Positions 45,092 through 53,750 of a stretch of DNA of 56,551 bases are shown piece after piece. This DNA comes from Planctomycetota bacterium (GTDB taxonomy: Bacteria; Planctomycetota; UBA1135; GCA-002686595): positions 1 through 56,551 of the forward strand of contig JAPKBR010000025.1 of the NCBI GenBank assembly GCA_028823345.1, read 5' to 3'. Numbering within the stretch: position 1 is the first letter of the stretch; each line of letters opens with the position of its first letter. The translations under genes and the position numbers were made by a program. The notes below the pieces were generated by a model. It had not been told where the DNA came from and searched no databases. It saw only the letters and a list, made by a program, of their open reading frames with translations.

Positions 45092-47275
45092 TCATGGATT
45101 GTGCCGCAGGGTCAAGGCCTGCACCCCTCCGGCTGTCAGCCGTAAGGGGATCCTCAACAGCCCTCGATCGTCTAGGGGAAGCACTCGACTCGTCCCATCT
45201 TCCCACCCAACTAGCACAGTCTCACGCAGCCCGGTGTAGTAGGGATCGAGCTGAATCGTCTGCTCCACGGCTTTGTCTAGAGGGTTGTGCACCACCAACA
45301 TGCCGGGTGTTTCCAGATCAGGGTTTACGTGCAGAATCCAATCGAAACTCCGGCCATCCGGACGGCGACTGGCCCCATGGTCGATGTCACTTTCGAGGAT
45401 CGCGCGATTCGTTTTGAAGCGATCAACCTGAGCCTTGACCATGGTCCTTGTTGCATCGGTGTCGTACAAACGAGGCCCGCGGTAACAGGCCTGCACCCCC
45501 GCCAGTAAGTTGCCCTCCATCATCTGACGATAATGGACAAGATGCTCGTGCAATGGTTCGACCGTGGCGGCCGCTCCCCCACCCTGGTATTCAGTCAGGG
45601 GCACAAACATCCAACCCATGGACGGCGACTTGGTCCAAGTGCCATCAAAGATGTTCTGCCGCGTGTGCAAGACTTGCTCGGCCCGGGGCAGGGACCAGTT
45701 CACTTCGCGATAGCCCATGGCCGACTTCGTGGATCCATTCAAGTGATACCAATCGGGCGTATTGAGGTAAATGCCCTGGCCACGGCACCAACGGTAGTAG
45801 TTCGCTGCGATCCAAAATTGCACCCAGCGGGAATCCTCGGCGCCCTTTTGCAGGGGAGGGCGCGCGGTCACATCGCGATCTCCGGGATAAGGCCCGTCGT
45901 GCTCCAACAAATTGAACCCCGTAGCGGGAAAGAACTCGTGCAGCTTCTTGTAATACGAGAGAGCCCAATCGCTGGCCAGGGCAGGACAGTTTCCATGGGC
46001 CGGGCTTTCGCCCTCGGGAGACACTACATCGTTTCCGTTTCCAATACGCCTGCTAGAAAGCAACGAGTAGCCTCCAATTTCAATCCCCTTCGAGTGGGCA
46101 TAATCCGCATACCCCTTCATCTTGGCGAGGTACTCGGGGCTGTTGTTCTCCATGTTGAAACCGCTTCCAAAAGTAAGGATCACCATTTCAAAACCCACCT
46201 CCGCACATTGATCGATCGCGAGCTTGACACTTTTCCAATCCGCATAGCGTACGTGCATCATCAGGGGGTTTTCGGTTACCCAAGGCGCCACCGTGCGATA
46301 CATGCGGCAACGGGCGAGCCCATTCCGCGCGCGATCTTCCCCATCGTGAAGTAAAACAAAACTGCGAAAGGTGGTAAGCGTTGCGCCTGGCTCAAGTGTC
46401 TGGGCGGGACCGTGCTCCGGCTTGCACTCCAGGAGACACGGGGTTTGCCGCCGGTAGTTCACCTGGGTGTGATAAAGGGGATCTAGTTCCCAGTGAACCG
46501 ACCAGCGTTGACTATTGACCCCGTCACCGCCCGCCGCATAATCGGTTTCGACCCACAGGTTTGGAGTCGCAAGAGCAACTCCCTTGCGAGTCTCCACATG
46601 ACTCTCGGACTCCACAACCGCTAAAATCTCACTAGTGAAGCGGTCGAGCTCAACCGCCACATTCCCTGGATTGTGAATCGTCAGCCACTTGACGGTGCAA
46701 GGCAGTCCATCATAAAGCTCATGGTGAACGCTTACGCGTAGCCCCGCGCCAACACCTTCGGGCATGGCGAAATCCAATCGCAAGGAAACGCCCGCGGGCG
46801 GCCAAGCTGCATCAATAGCGTGATGCCGCACTCTCTTCCATTCAAAGGGCGCGACCGGTGTTCCGACTTCATAGCCCACCAGTTGCATAGCCTTTGGATC
46901 CGCGGTCAAGTTGGCGGCGACCTCTGGTTGCAAGAAGGCATGATTGGATTGACCCAGCAACCCGCCCACTTGGATATCAACCCCGTTGACCCTGATGCGC
47001 GCCTCGGGTCTGACCGAGCGCAGCATGGCCTCACCGTGAAAAAGATTATCCAAGGCAACCGTAGCGCAGCCAGCTTCAATTCGAATTTCACGGCGGGCAA
47101 GTCCGTTGCTTAGGACCACTGAACGGCCGTCCACCGATTGATAGACCTTGGCCTCGTAGGGGCGCGCATCAAGCAGCCAATCCACGGCGAAAGAACGAGC
47201 AGTAGGTTCAACAGGCAGCTGGGGTGGAGCACTCCCAGCCATAATTCCAAAGACACAGAAGAGGGGAATCCACAT
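45092..47275 (-). CDS. Secreted alpha-galactosidase-like glycoside hydrolase
   Basis: A 727-residue protein from the ATG at 47275, giving a signal peptide (MWIPLFCVFGIMAGSA). The N-terminal half (about 30-345) is beta-rich, resembling the substrate-binding domain of GH36-type alpha-galactosidases. The middle (about 350-600) looks like a TIM barrel: CAEVGFEMVILTFGSGFNME, HSKGIEIGGYS, GFNLLEHDGPYPG and GIYLNTPDW. Acidic residues in FNLLEHDG could be the catalytic nucleophile, but assignment to a named GH family is not certain. The C-terminus is a beta-sandwich. It probably acts on an alpha-linked sugar in the periplasm. Confidence 0.65.
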   Translation of the reverse strand: MWIPLFCVFGIMAGSAPPQLPVEPTARSFAVDWLLDARPYEAKVYQSVDGRSVVLSNGLARREIRIEAGCATVALDNLFHGEAMLRSVRPEARIRVNGVDIQVGGLLGQSNHAFLQPEVAANLTADPKAMQLVGYEVGTPVAPFEWKRVRHHAIDAAWPPAGVSLRLDFAMPEGVGAGLRVSVHHELYDGLPCTVKWLTIHNPGNVAVELDRFTSEILAVVESESHVETRKGVALATPNLWVETDYAAGGDGVNSQRWSVHWELDPLYHTQVNYRRQTPCLLECKPEHGPAQTLEPGATLTTFRSFVLLHDGEDRARNGLARCRMYRTVAPWVTENPLMMHVRYADWKSVKLAIDQCAEVGFEMVILTFGSGFNMENNSPEYLAKMKGYADYAHSKGIEIGGYSLLSSRRIGNGNDVVSPEGESPAHGNCPALASDWALSYYKKLHEFFPATGFNLLEHDGPYPGDRDVTARPPLQKGAEDSRWVQFWIAANYYRWCRGQGIYLNTPDWYHLNGSTKSAMGYREVNWSLPRAEQVLHTRQNIFDGTWTKSPSMGWMFVPLTEYQGGGAAATVEPLHEHLVHYRQMMEGNLLAGVQACYRGPRLYDTDATRTMVKAQVDRFKTNRAILESDIDHGASRRPDGRSFDWILHVNPDLETPGMLVVHNPLDKAVEQTIQLDPYYTGLRETVLVGWEDGTSRVLPLDDRGLLRIPLRLTAGGVQALTLRHNP

Positions 47276-47701
47276 GCCGGTCAATTCTATCTGCTTTATA
47301 GTGAGAGGGTTCAAACCTCGAAGGGACTTGATCGGCGATTTTCGTGCCCCTATCACTTTCCTCGCCAAAAGTGGCGCAGACTAACCGTACATCGCTGACG
47401 TAATTCTGGTTGAAACGGAAATCAAGAATCGTCGCGCCATTAGATAGGACCCCGAGAGATGTGCGCATTAACGGCGCTGCCCCGGGCAGCTGTGAGGGCC
47501 TAGATGTGATCCTAGACACCAGGGATGCCCCGCTAGCCGGACGCTTCGAGGCAGTTGCCGTACAGTTCACCACGCGCTAGGCAATCTTCAAGAAACTTGC
47601 CCCGAGGAGTCCAGCAAGAACCTCCCGCCTCCACTATTTCCACAACCATCGTTTTCCACGATGGGGCACCCTTTATCTGATGGAGTGCCGAAGGAAACAA
47701 G
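47276..47701. other. Intergenic region
   Basis: About 425 bases between the glycosidase-like gene and msrB, both on the minus strand. No gene is supported. Its left part should hold the promoter of the glycosidase-like gene; its right part holds the hairpin at 47646-47664. Confidence 0.45.
47646..47664 (-). terminator. Small perfect hairpin downstream of msrB
   Basis: CCATCGT and ACGATGG form a 7-bp stem with a 5-base loop about 40 bases past the msrB stop. No T-run follows on the minus strand, so a terminator role is uncertain. Confidence 0.35.
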
Positions 47702-48289
47702 TCATCGCTTCGGAGCCCGGAGCCAACCGATCGGAGGCAGTTGCTCCCCCTCGGGGTAAAAACGCATGGAAAGCGAATTCACGCAGTGCCGAGTATTTTT
47801 TTCAGTGTAACCCTCGCCCAAGAACACATGCCCTAGGTGACCGTCGCAATGGGCGCAGAGGATTTCCGTACGCCTTCCGTCTGCGTCAGGTTCCTGGCGC
47901 ACTGCATCAGCAATCGCGTCGTCGAAGCTAGGCCATCCACAATTGCTCGCAAATTTTTGTTTGGAGACGTAGAGTTTGGCGTTGCACCTGCGACAAAGAT
48001 AGGTGCCCAGATCCTTGGTGTCGGTGTACTCGCCGACGTTTCTGGCCTCGGTCCCTTTGTCTTCGATGACGTAGGCCTCTTCCGGAGTCAGTTCGTTGTA
48101 GGGGTTGGTCATCAGAGTGGCTGGAGTTTGGGGGGTGGTAGTAGTATTGCCGTCGAGCCCACCCGCACCGAGGATCTCGTGATGATTCTCGCGTGTGCAG
48201 CTCACCGTGAAAGTTGCAACCGCCAGGCAGGCAATCCATCCGATGGCTTGGAAGAGTGTCTGGCTTGGTACGGCTTGGGCTGTTCGCAT
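47702..48289 (-). CDS. msrB: Exported peptide-methionine (R)-S-oxide reductase
   Basis: A 195-residue protein from the ATG at 48289. An N-terminal hydrophobic segment (IGWIACLAVATFTVSC) acts as a signal; the Cys after TVS could be a lipoprotein site but is a poor match. The MsrB domain follows: zinc cysteines 99, 102, 145 and 148 (CRRC, CAHC), NCGWPSF, DGHLGHVF and catalytic Cys169 in RHCVNSLSM. It reduces methionine-R-sulfoxide in periplasmic proteins. No msrA or electron-donor gene is adjacent. Confidence 0.95.
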   Translation of the reverse strand: MRTAQAVPSQTLFQAIGWIACLAVATFTVSCTRENHHEILGAGGLDGNTTTTPQTPATLMTNPYNELTPEEAYVIEDKGTEARNVGEYTDTKDLGTYLCRRCNAKLYVSKQKFASNCGWPSFDDAIADAVRQEPDADGRRTEILCAHCDGHLGHVFLGEGYTEKNTRHCVNSLSMRFYPEGEQLPPIGWLRAPKR

Positions 48290-48438
48290 TTTGATTGCTG
48301 GTAACGAGGGCGCGGGTCTTTCTCTCGGAGCCCTATTCTGGACCATGTTGGGGGGCAGCCCAAGCCCCTGGTCACCCGAGCATGGAAAAATTACGCCCAG
48401 AAGCTTGATAGAGCCACGGGGGACGGAAAGATGGCGGC

Positions 48439-49803
48439 ATGATTGCCTCTCACCTAATCACCCTCTTCGCCCTAGCACTTGCGTTCGGGACTTCAGCCAC
48501 GGGCACCCAAACGGTCACACCCGCCCCTGAGGCTCCCAACATAATCCTCGTCTTCGTTGACGACATGGGATATGGCGACCTTTCCAGCGCTGGACATCCG
48601 ACGATACGCACGCCAAACCTGGACCGCTTAGCTCAGCGCGGGGTGCGTATGACCCAGTTTGTGGTGGCTTGCTCGGTTTGTTCCCCGTCGCGCGCGGCAT
48701 TGCTCACGGGGTGCTACCCCCGGCGTATCGGCATGCATAAACATGTTATTTTCCCCCCAGACAGGGGCGGCTTGAACCCCAGTGAGATCACCCTGGCGGA
48801 AGTCCTCAAGGATCGGGGCTATGCAACTGCGTGCTTTGGAAAATGGCACCTAGGCCACAGCTCCGGACTGCTACCCCTGAATCAGGGGTTTGACGAGTTC
48901 GTCGGAATCCCTTATTCCAACGATATGTCCAGGGCCAAACGCTCGCCGCAAGACAATTACAAGTACGAGCTGCCATTCTTCGTTGGCAACGAGGTTGTGG
49001 AGTGGGAACCAAATCAAGCCGATTTCACTCAACGATTCACCGGTGAGACCATTCGATTCATCAAGGAGCATAAGGACGAACGCTTCTTCATTTACCTCGC
49101 GCACCCGATGCCCCATGTTCCCCTGTTTCGCTCAAAGTCGTTCGAGGGACAAAGCCCACGAGGAATCTACGGCGATGTGATCGAGGAAATCGATGCGGGC
49201 ATGGGGGCCATCATGGCCACACTCGAGGACCTGGACCTGCGAGAGAATACGCTGGTGATTTTCACCAGCGACAACGGTCCGTGGAACAGGCTGAAGCTTA
49301 TGGGAGGCTCTGCCGGCCTCTTTCGTGGCGCTAAGGGCAGCACCCTGGAGGGGGGGCACCGGGTTCCGTTCATCGCCTCTTGGCCAAGGCGCATTCCCGA
49401 GGGTTCCCTAAACCACGAATTCATTACTGCTATGGATATGCTGCCCACCCTGGCCGCGACTACGGGCATTCCCTACGTTTCTCCCCACCAAATCGATGGC
49501 CATGATGTGGGCGACCTCTTGATGTCGAAAGAGGGTGCCCGGTCCCCGACTCTCTCATTCCTCTATTACGCCGCGCGTGGCCCCCTAGAGGCTATTCGGA
49601 GAGGCCCGTGGAAATTACACCTGAAGAACGGCACCCTCTTCAATGTGGAAGAAGATCCCAGCGAAGCTCACAATCTCCTCCTCCGGCTTCCCGATTTGGT
49701 GGATGGCCTCCGGGATTTAGCCCACCGCCTTGACGCAAACATCGTATCTGAAGTCCGCCCACGAGCAGAAAACGGAGATGACCTCTTCCAACCTGCGCGC
49801 TAG
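48439..49803 (+). CDS. Secreted sulfatase with canonical CSPSR motif
   Basis: A 454-residue protein with signal peptide (LITLFALALAFGTSATG). DDMGYGDL (metal site), CSPSRAALLTG (Cys81, the formylglycine precursor), GKWHLG, TSDNGPW and a Lys/His pair identify an active type I sulfatase, probably periplasmic or extracellular. It stands divergent from msrB and ahead of a cysteine-hydrolase gene. No maturation enzyme (FGE or anSME) is found in this window. Confidence 0.92.
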   Translation: MIASHLITLFALALAFGTSATGTQTVTPAPEAPNIILVFVDDMGYGDLSSAGHPTIRTPNLDRLAQRGVRMTQFVVACSVCSPSRAALLTGCYPRRIGMHKHVIFPPDRGGLNPSEITLAEVLKDRGYATACFGKWHLGHSSGLLPLNQGFDEFVGIPYSNDMSRAKRSPQDNYKYELPFFVGNEVVEWEPNQADFTQRFTGETIRFIKEHKDERFFIYLAHPMPHVPLFRSKSFEGQSPRGIYGDVIEEIDAGMGAIMATLEDLDLRENTLVIFTSDNGPWNRLKLMGGSAGLFRGAKGSTLEGGHRVPFIASWPRRIPEGSLNHEFITAMDMLPTLAATTGIPYVSPHQIDGHDVGDLLMSKEGARSPTLSFLYYAARGPLEAIRRGPWKLHLKNGTLFNVEEDPSEAHNLLLRLPDLVDGLRDLAHRLDANIVSEVRPRAENGDDLFQPAR

Positions 49804-49925
49804 GCCCCAGAATAGGATCTACTCCTACGCCATAGCAGCCGCCTGACCCACCCCCAGATTGTCGTGAACCTCATGGGGAGTGAGTTTCTTCCTAAACCTA
49901 GAACCCCTTTCACCACGGATATCTC

Positions 49926-50540
49926 ATGGATCCCAAGAAGACAGCACTCATCCTTATCGGCTTTCAAAACGACTGGTTTCACGAGGACGGGATTTTGCGT
50001 CCTGTGATTGAAGAGCAAGCCGCATCAACGGGCATGCTGCGCAATACGCTCGATTTGGTTAACCAATTGCAGAACACCGGCGTCACGGTCTTCTCGTCCC
50101 CCATCCTGTTCAAGGAGGGCTACCCCGAGTTAGTCGAACCCATGGGAGTTCTTGCGAAGATCAAAGAAGTGGGTGCATTCCAAGTTGGACGGCAAGGCGC
50201 AGAAACCATCGAGGGTCTTGCTGGTTATCAGGAAATCATCCAAATCCCTGGACGGCGCGGATTGAATGCCTTTTCCAATACGGTGCTGGAACATGAATTA
50301 CGCGCTCGCGGAATCGAGGACATTGTGCTCGCCGGGGTGGTGATCTCACTTTGCGTAGACTCCACCGCCCGCTGCGCCCTCGACCTGGACTTTCGCGTGC
50401 ACATTCTTCAGGACTGCATTTCCGGACGCACCAAGCTCGAACATCAACTGTACTGCGACGAGATCTTCCCCATGTTTTGCGGTATGACTGATTCCAAGGC
50501 GCTGGTCAAAGATCTTCAGAACGTACCAGCTCAAGCATGA
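49926..50540 (+). CDS. Isochorismatase-family cysteine hydrolase
   Basis: A 204-residue protein of the isochorismatase-like fold: IGFQNDWF (Asp16), GRRGLNAFSNT in place of the usual Lys-containing loop, and GVVISLCVDSTAR with Cys143 as nucleophile. Family members cleave amides or imides such as nicotinamide, ureidoacrylate or N-carbamoyl compounds. The Lys of the catalytic triad is replaced by Arg at about residue 110, so activity is uncertain. The stop overlaps the start of the histidine kinase gene (ATGA), implying co-translation. Confidence 0.85.
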   Translation: MDPKKTALILIGFQNDWFHEDGILRPVIEEQAASTGMLRNTLDLVNQLQNTGVTVFSSPILFKEGYPELVEPMGVLAKIKEVGAFQVGRQGAETIEGLAGYQEIIQIPGRRGLNAFSNTVLEHELRARGIEDIVLAGVVISLCVDSTARCALDLDFRVHILQDCISGRTKLEHQLYCDEIFPMFCGMTDSKALVKDLQNVPAQA

Positions 50541-52240
50541 GCCAAAGAGATAGCCGCCGCAGCGAGGAGCTTGCGGTACAAATCAACAACAAGCTCGTCG
50601 AGAAGCTCGTCACGAGCGAGCAGCGCTTTCGCCAGCTTGTCGAAGGCCAGCCGGATGTAGTTTTTAGCTGTAGCTCGACCGGGGTTATCGACTATTTGTC
50701 TCCCGTGGCGGAGCGGGTATTCGGCCGCAAACCCGAGGATAGTTTGGGTATCAACCTTTCTGACCTGCTCCACAAGGATTCCCCCCTGGGGACAACAGAC
50801 ATCCTAGCTGCCCTCGATATGGGCTCATCCGACGAGGCCCTCTGCTTCTTGCTCACTGCTAAGGATGGGTCGCCGATCTGGATGAGGCTCCAAATTACCC
50901 CAAGTAAAACGAACAGTCGAATCGGCTCCTGGCACGACATCAGCGAGGCTGTGCGCAGCAAGAAGGAGATGGATGGTTTGCACAATCAGCTCACCATCAG
51001 CAACGATCAACTCCAGATCCAGGCGATGGGCTTGGCCAAGAGAAACGAACTGCAGGCCCTTTTGGTCGACATCTCCCAAAATTTCGTACAGCACTCCTCC
51101 TCCGACGCGGACACCCTGATTGAAGATGCCCTCGCGCGAATTGGCCATTACATGGGTGTGGACCGGGGCTATGTGATGATTCTCAACCACGAAGACCGCT
51201 CCATGAGCAACACCCATGAGTGGTGTGCAGAGGGAATGAAATTCGACCATGGCCAGCCCCTAAGCGTTTCATACGAGTCGTTTCCCTGGCAAATGGCGTG
51301 CTTACGCTCGGGCTCGGCGATTCACGTCCCATGCGTGGCAGACCTCCCCCGAGAAGCATCCGCGGAAAAGCAAGCGCTACAAAGAAGCGGGGTCCAATCC
51401 CTGATCGCCCTGCCCATGCTGACCCAGGACAAGCTACAGGGATATGTGGCCTTTGAATCAATCCGCAAGGAATGCAGCTGGGATGTGGACATCGTCGACG
51501 TTCTCCAACTGATCGGGAACATGTTCCACGGTGCCCGGGACCGCGAACGGGTGGAAAGGCTCAAGAGCGAATTTATCGCGTCAGTCTCCCATGAGTTGCG
51601 CACCCCTTTGACTTCCATCCTCGGATTCTCGCGCACCTTGTCATCCAAGACCAACATCAAGGAAGACACGCGCCAGGAATTCATGGAGATCATCCACTCC
51701 CAGTCAGTCCGGCTGCAGGCGCTGATCGAGAGCCTTCTGGAGATTTCCCGGATCGAGTCCGGAATACATGAACTGAAGTTGGACAACCTAGATTTGGAAG
51801 AGCTGGTCACAGCCACCTGCGCCCAACTCGTGGAGAAGGCAACTGCAGGAAACGTAAAGCTCATGGTCCACATCGAGCCGGATACTGCGTACGGCACCCA
51901 GCTTGACGCCGGCCGTATGCGCTCGGTGATCGAGAACCTCGCTGGTAATGCAATCAAGTTCACCCCAACGAATGGTGAAGTTGAAGTCGGGCTATCGGTG
52001 CAAGGAAGCAACTATGAGTTGACTATCAGCGACACCGGCTTTGGAATCCCACCGAACGAATTGGACCGCATTTTTGAACGGTTTTATCGGATCCAACGCC
52101 CCGGCCGAGAAATCCAAGGCACGGGTTTGGGCCTGGCCATCACCCGGGAAATCGTTAGCCTCCACGGAGGATCTATCCAGGTGCAAAGCACCATTGACAA
52201 GGGTTCCAAATTCACCGTCACTCTTCCCCGTAAGCGGTAA
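50537..52240 (+). CDS. PAS-GAF sensor histidine kinase
   Basis: A 567-residue soluble sensor kinase with no membrane segment. A PAS domain lies at about 25-145 (FRQLVEGQPDVVFSCS), followed by a short coiled coil, a GAF domain (about 180-335) and HisKA with the phosphorylated His352 in SVSHELRTPL. The HATPase domain shows NLAGNAIKF, ISDTGFGI and GTGLGLAI. It senses a cytosolic signal through PAS/GAF. The receiver gene at 52255-52626 converges with it and is a plausible partner. Confidence 0.95.
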   Translation: MSQRDSRRSEELAVQINNKLVEKLVTSEQRFRQLVEGQPDVVFSCSSTGVIDYLSPVAERVFGRKPEDSLGINLSDLLHKDSPLGTTDILAALDMGSSDEALCFLLTAKDGSPIWMRLQITPSKTNSRIGSWHDISEAVRSKKEMDGLHNQLTISNDQLQIQAMGLAKRNELQALLVDISQNFVQHSSSDADTLIEDALARIGHYMGVDRGYVMILNHEDRSMSNTHEWCAEGMKFDHGQPLSVSYESFPWQMACLRSGSAIHVPCVADLPREASAEKQALQRSGVQSLIALPMLTQDKLQGYVAFESIRKECSWDVDIVDVLQLIGNMFHGARDRERVERLKSEFIASVSHELRTPLTSILGFSRTLSSKTNIKEDTRQEFMEIIHSQSVRLQALIESLLEISRIESGIHELKLDNLDLEELVTATCAQLVEKATAGNVKLMVHIEPDTAYGTQLDAGRMRSVIENLAGNAIKFTPTNGEVEVGLSVQGSNYELTISDTGFGIPPNELDRIFERFYRIQRPGREIQGTGLGLAITREIVSLHGGSIQVQSTIDKGSKFTVTLPRKR

Positions 52241-52254
52241 GAGAACCACGCCGT

Positions 52255-52626
52255 CTAAGTGAGCGCCTGAATAACGGTGTCGGCTAATTCGTCCGGAATA
52301 AATGGCTTGCGGATGTAACCGTTCGCGCCGGCCGCCTCCGCTTGCTCCCGAACCTCATCTGTGGCCCGCGCACTCAAGATGTACACGGGGACTTCCGTGT
52401 TCCGTTGACTGGACCGCAGGATTGTTAGAACTTCAAAGCCGTTCTTGCCCGGCAACATTAAATCCAAGACAATCAAGTCAAAGTCCTCATCCCGCAAGAG
52501 GTCCAGGGCGCGATCCCCATCCTCCGCCAACATGACCACAAGGCCCCGGTCCTCCAGACAAAACTGGGCCAAGCGCAGAATGGACGGATCATCGTCCACC
52601 AGTAAGATTCGATGCTGAGAGGTCAT
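52255..52626 (-). CDS. Stand-alone response-regulator receiver domain
   Basis: A 123-residue CheY-like receiver without an output domain. Acidic pocket DDD (11-13), phospho-acceptor Asp55 (VLDLMLPG), Ser85 in ILSAR and Lys107 in RKPF are complete. It probably acts by protein-protein contact. Its stop lies 14 bases from the end of the histidine kinase gene, in convergent orientation. Confidence 0.95.
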   Translation of the reverse strand: MTSQHRILLVDDDPSILRLAQFCLEDRGLVVMLAEDGDRALDLLRDEDFDLIVLDLMLPGKNGFEVLTILRSSQRNTEVPVYILSARATDEVREQAEAAGANGYIRKPFIPDELADTVIQALT

Positions 52627-52738
52627 TATTGAATGTCCAGCTTACAGGTTTGGCTAGGGTGCTTCCCAAAATGACCACCTAAGAACCACTGCTGATGGTC
52701 AGAGGCCTTAGACTTATGAAGAGTTCAGCTCCTCACAC

Positions 52739-53548
52739 ATGTTTCCAGCCCCCACCAAGCTCTCCGACAACACCGGACCCAAGAGTGCGCTGATTAAGTT
52801 GCTTGATGCCCTTGAGTGCAACGACCCGGGTTTGGGTCGGAGCGAGCTCCAAAAGCAGTGCACGGCCCTCATTCAGGCCCAACTCGAGAGCAAGGCCCTG
52901 CACTTCGGCCCTGCCGCCGAGGCTTGGCTACTTCATGATGGCCGTGGGTTTCTTCTCAGCCGGTTGAAGGCGACGGCGCAGATTCATGACGCGATTATAG
53001 GTGCGGTCTATGACGGGCGGAACATTAGGGAAAACCCGCACTGTGCGGAACAACTGGAGAATGAATTTTGGGGCCACATCAGCACGCTCCTAAGACGTAT
53101 GGCAGGGCATGGAACAGGCGGAGAGGACAGCGTCGATTTGATGCAATCCGCCATCGCCTCGGTACTCAGCGAAAATACGCATTTGGAATTCTGGACCCAG
53201 GCTCAATTCCTTTCGTACCTCACGCGGCGCATGAGCTGGAAATTGAACAACCATGTGGGCCGGAGGAGGGACAAGATCCTAATGGACGGTCAAGCCGCCG
53301 CCAAGGTGCGAGAACACCGGCACGGCCCAGCGACGAGGGCGGCGGAGGCCTCTCTTCACGGAAGGGCTCGGGAACGGATTTCGCGCCTGGGGGACCGGGA
53401 TCAATATCTGGTCCAGGCACGACTTGATGGGGTCCCCATGGAAGAGCGCGCCAAGAACCTAGGCCTCAGCATCGATGCCTGCCGCAAGGCTAGCCTACGG
53501 GCCTGGAAGATGATTCTGATCGCACTCGGGGAGGAACGTGAGTTGTGA
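52739..53548 (+). CDS. ECF-like RNA polymerase sigma factor with N-terminal extension
   Basis: A 269-residue protein. An about 100-residue N-terminal extension precedes a sigma-2-like region (SVDLMQSAIASVL, QFLSYLTRRMSWKLNNHVGRRRDK) and a sigma-4-like helix-turn-helix (ISRLGDRDQYLVQARLDG, NLGLSIDACRKASLRAW). This arrangement resembles planctomycete ECF factors encoded next to Ser/Thr kinases. A kinase gene lies 202 bases downstream, so kinase-controlled activation is plausible. Motifs are weak, so a related DNA-binding protein is possible. Confidence 0.75.
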   Translation: MFPAPTKLSDNTGPKSALIKLLDALECNDPGLGRSELQKQCTALIQAQLESKALHFGPAAEAWLLHDGRGFLLSRLKATAQIHDAIIGAVYDGRNIRENPHCAEQLENEFWGHISTLLRRMAGHGTGGEDSVDLMQSAIASVLSENTHLEFWTQAQFLSYLTRRMSWKLNNHVGRRRDKILMDGQAAAKVREHRHGPATRAAEASLHGRARERISRLGDRDQYLVQARLDGVPMEERAKNLGLSIDACRKASLRAWKMILIALGEEREL

Positions 53549-53750
53549 CTTCTTGAGTCCATGCGCCCGCATGCCCCAATTGGCTTTGGATATCCCTGCC
53601 CGCAGGTTTCCATGCCCGAATACCTCATGGTTTCTTGGGATTTTTTGTCTCATCTCCCCCCGCTCGGACTTTTGACTCCTCCCGGGCAGCCCAGTCCGGA
53701 CTGCACCGCTGGAACGAGCCCCCCCTGCGGGCTCCACCCCTCCCATCAAA

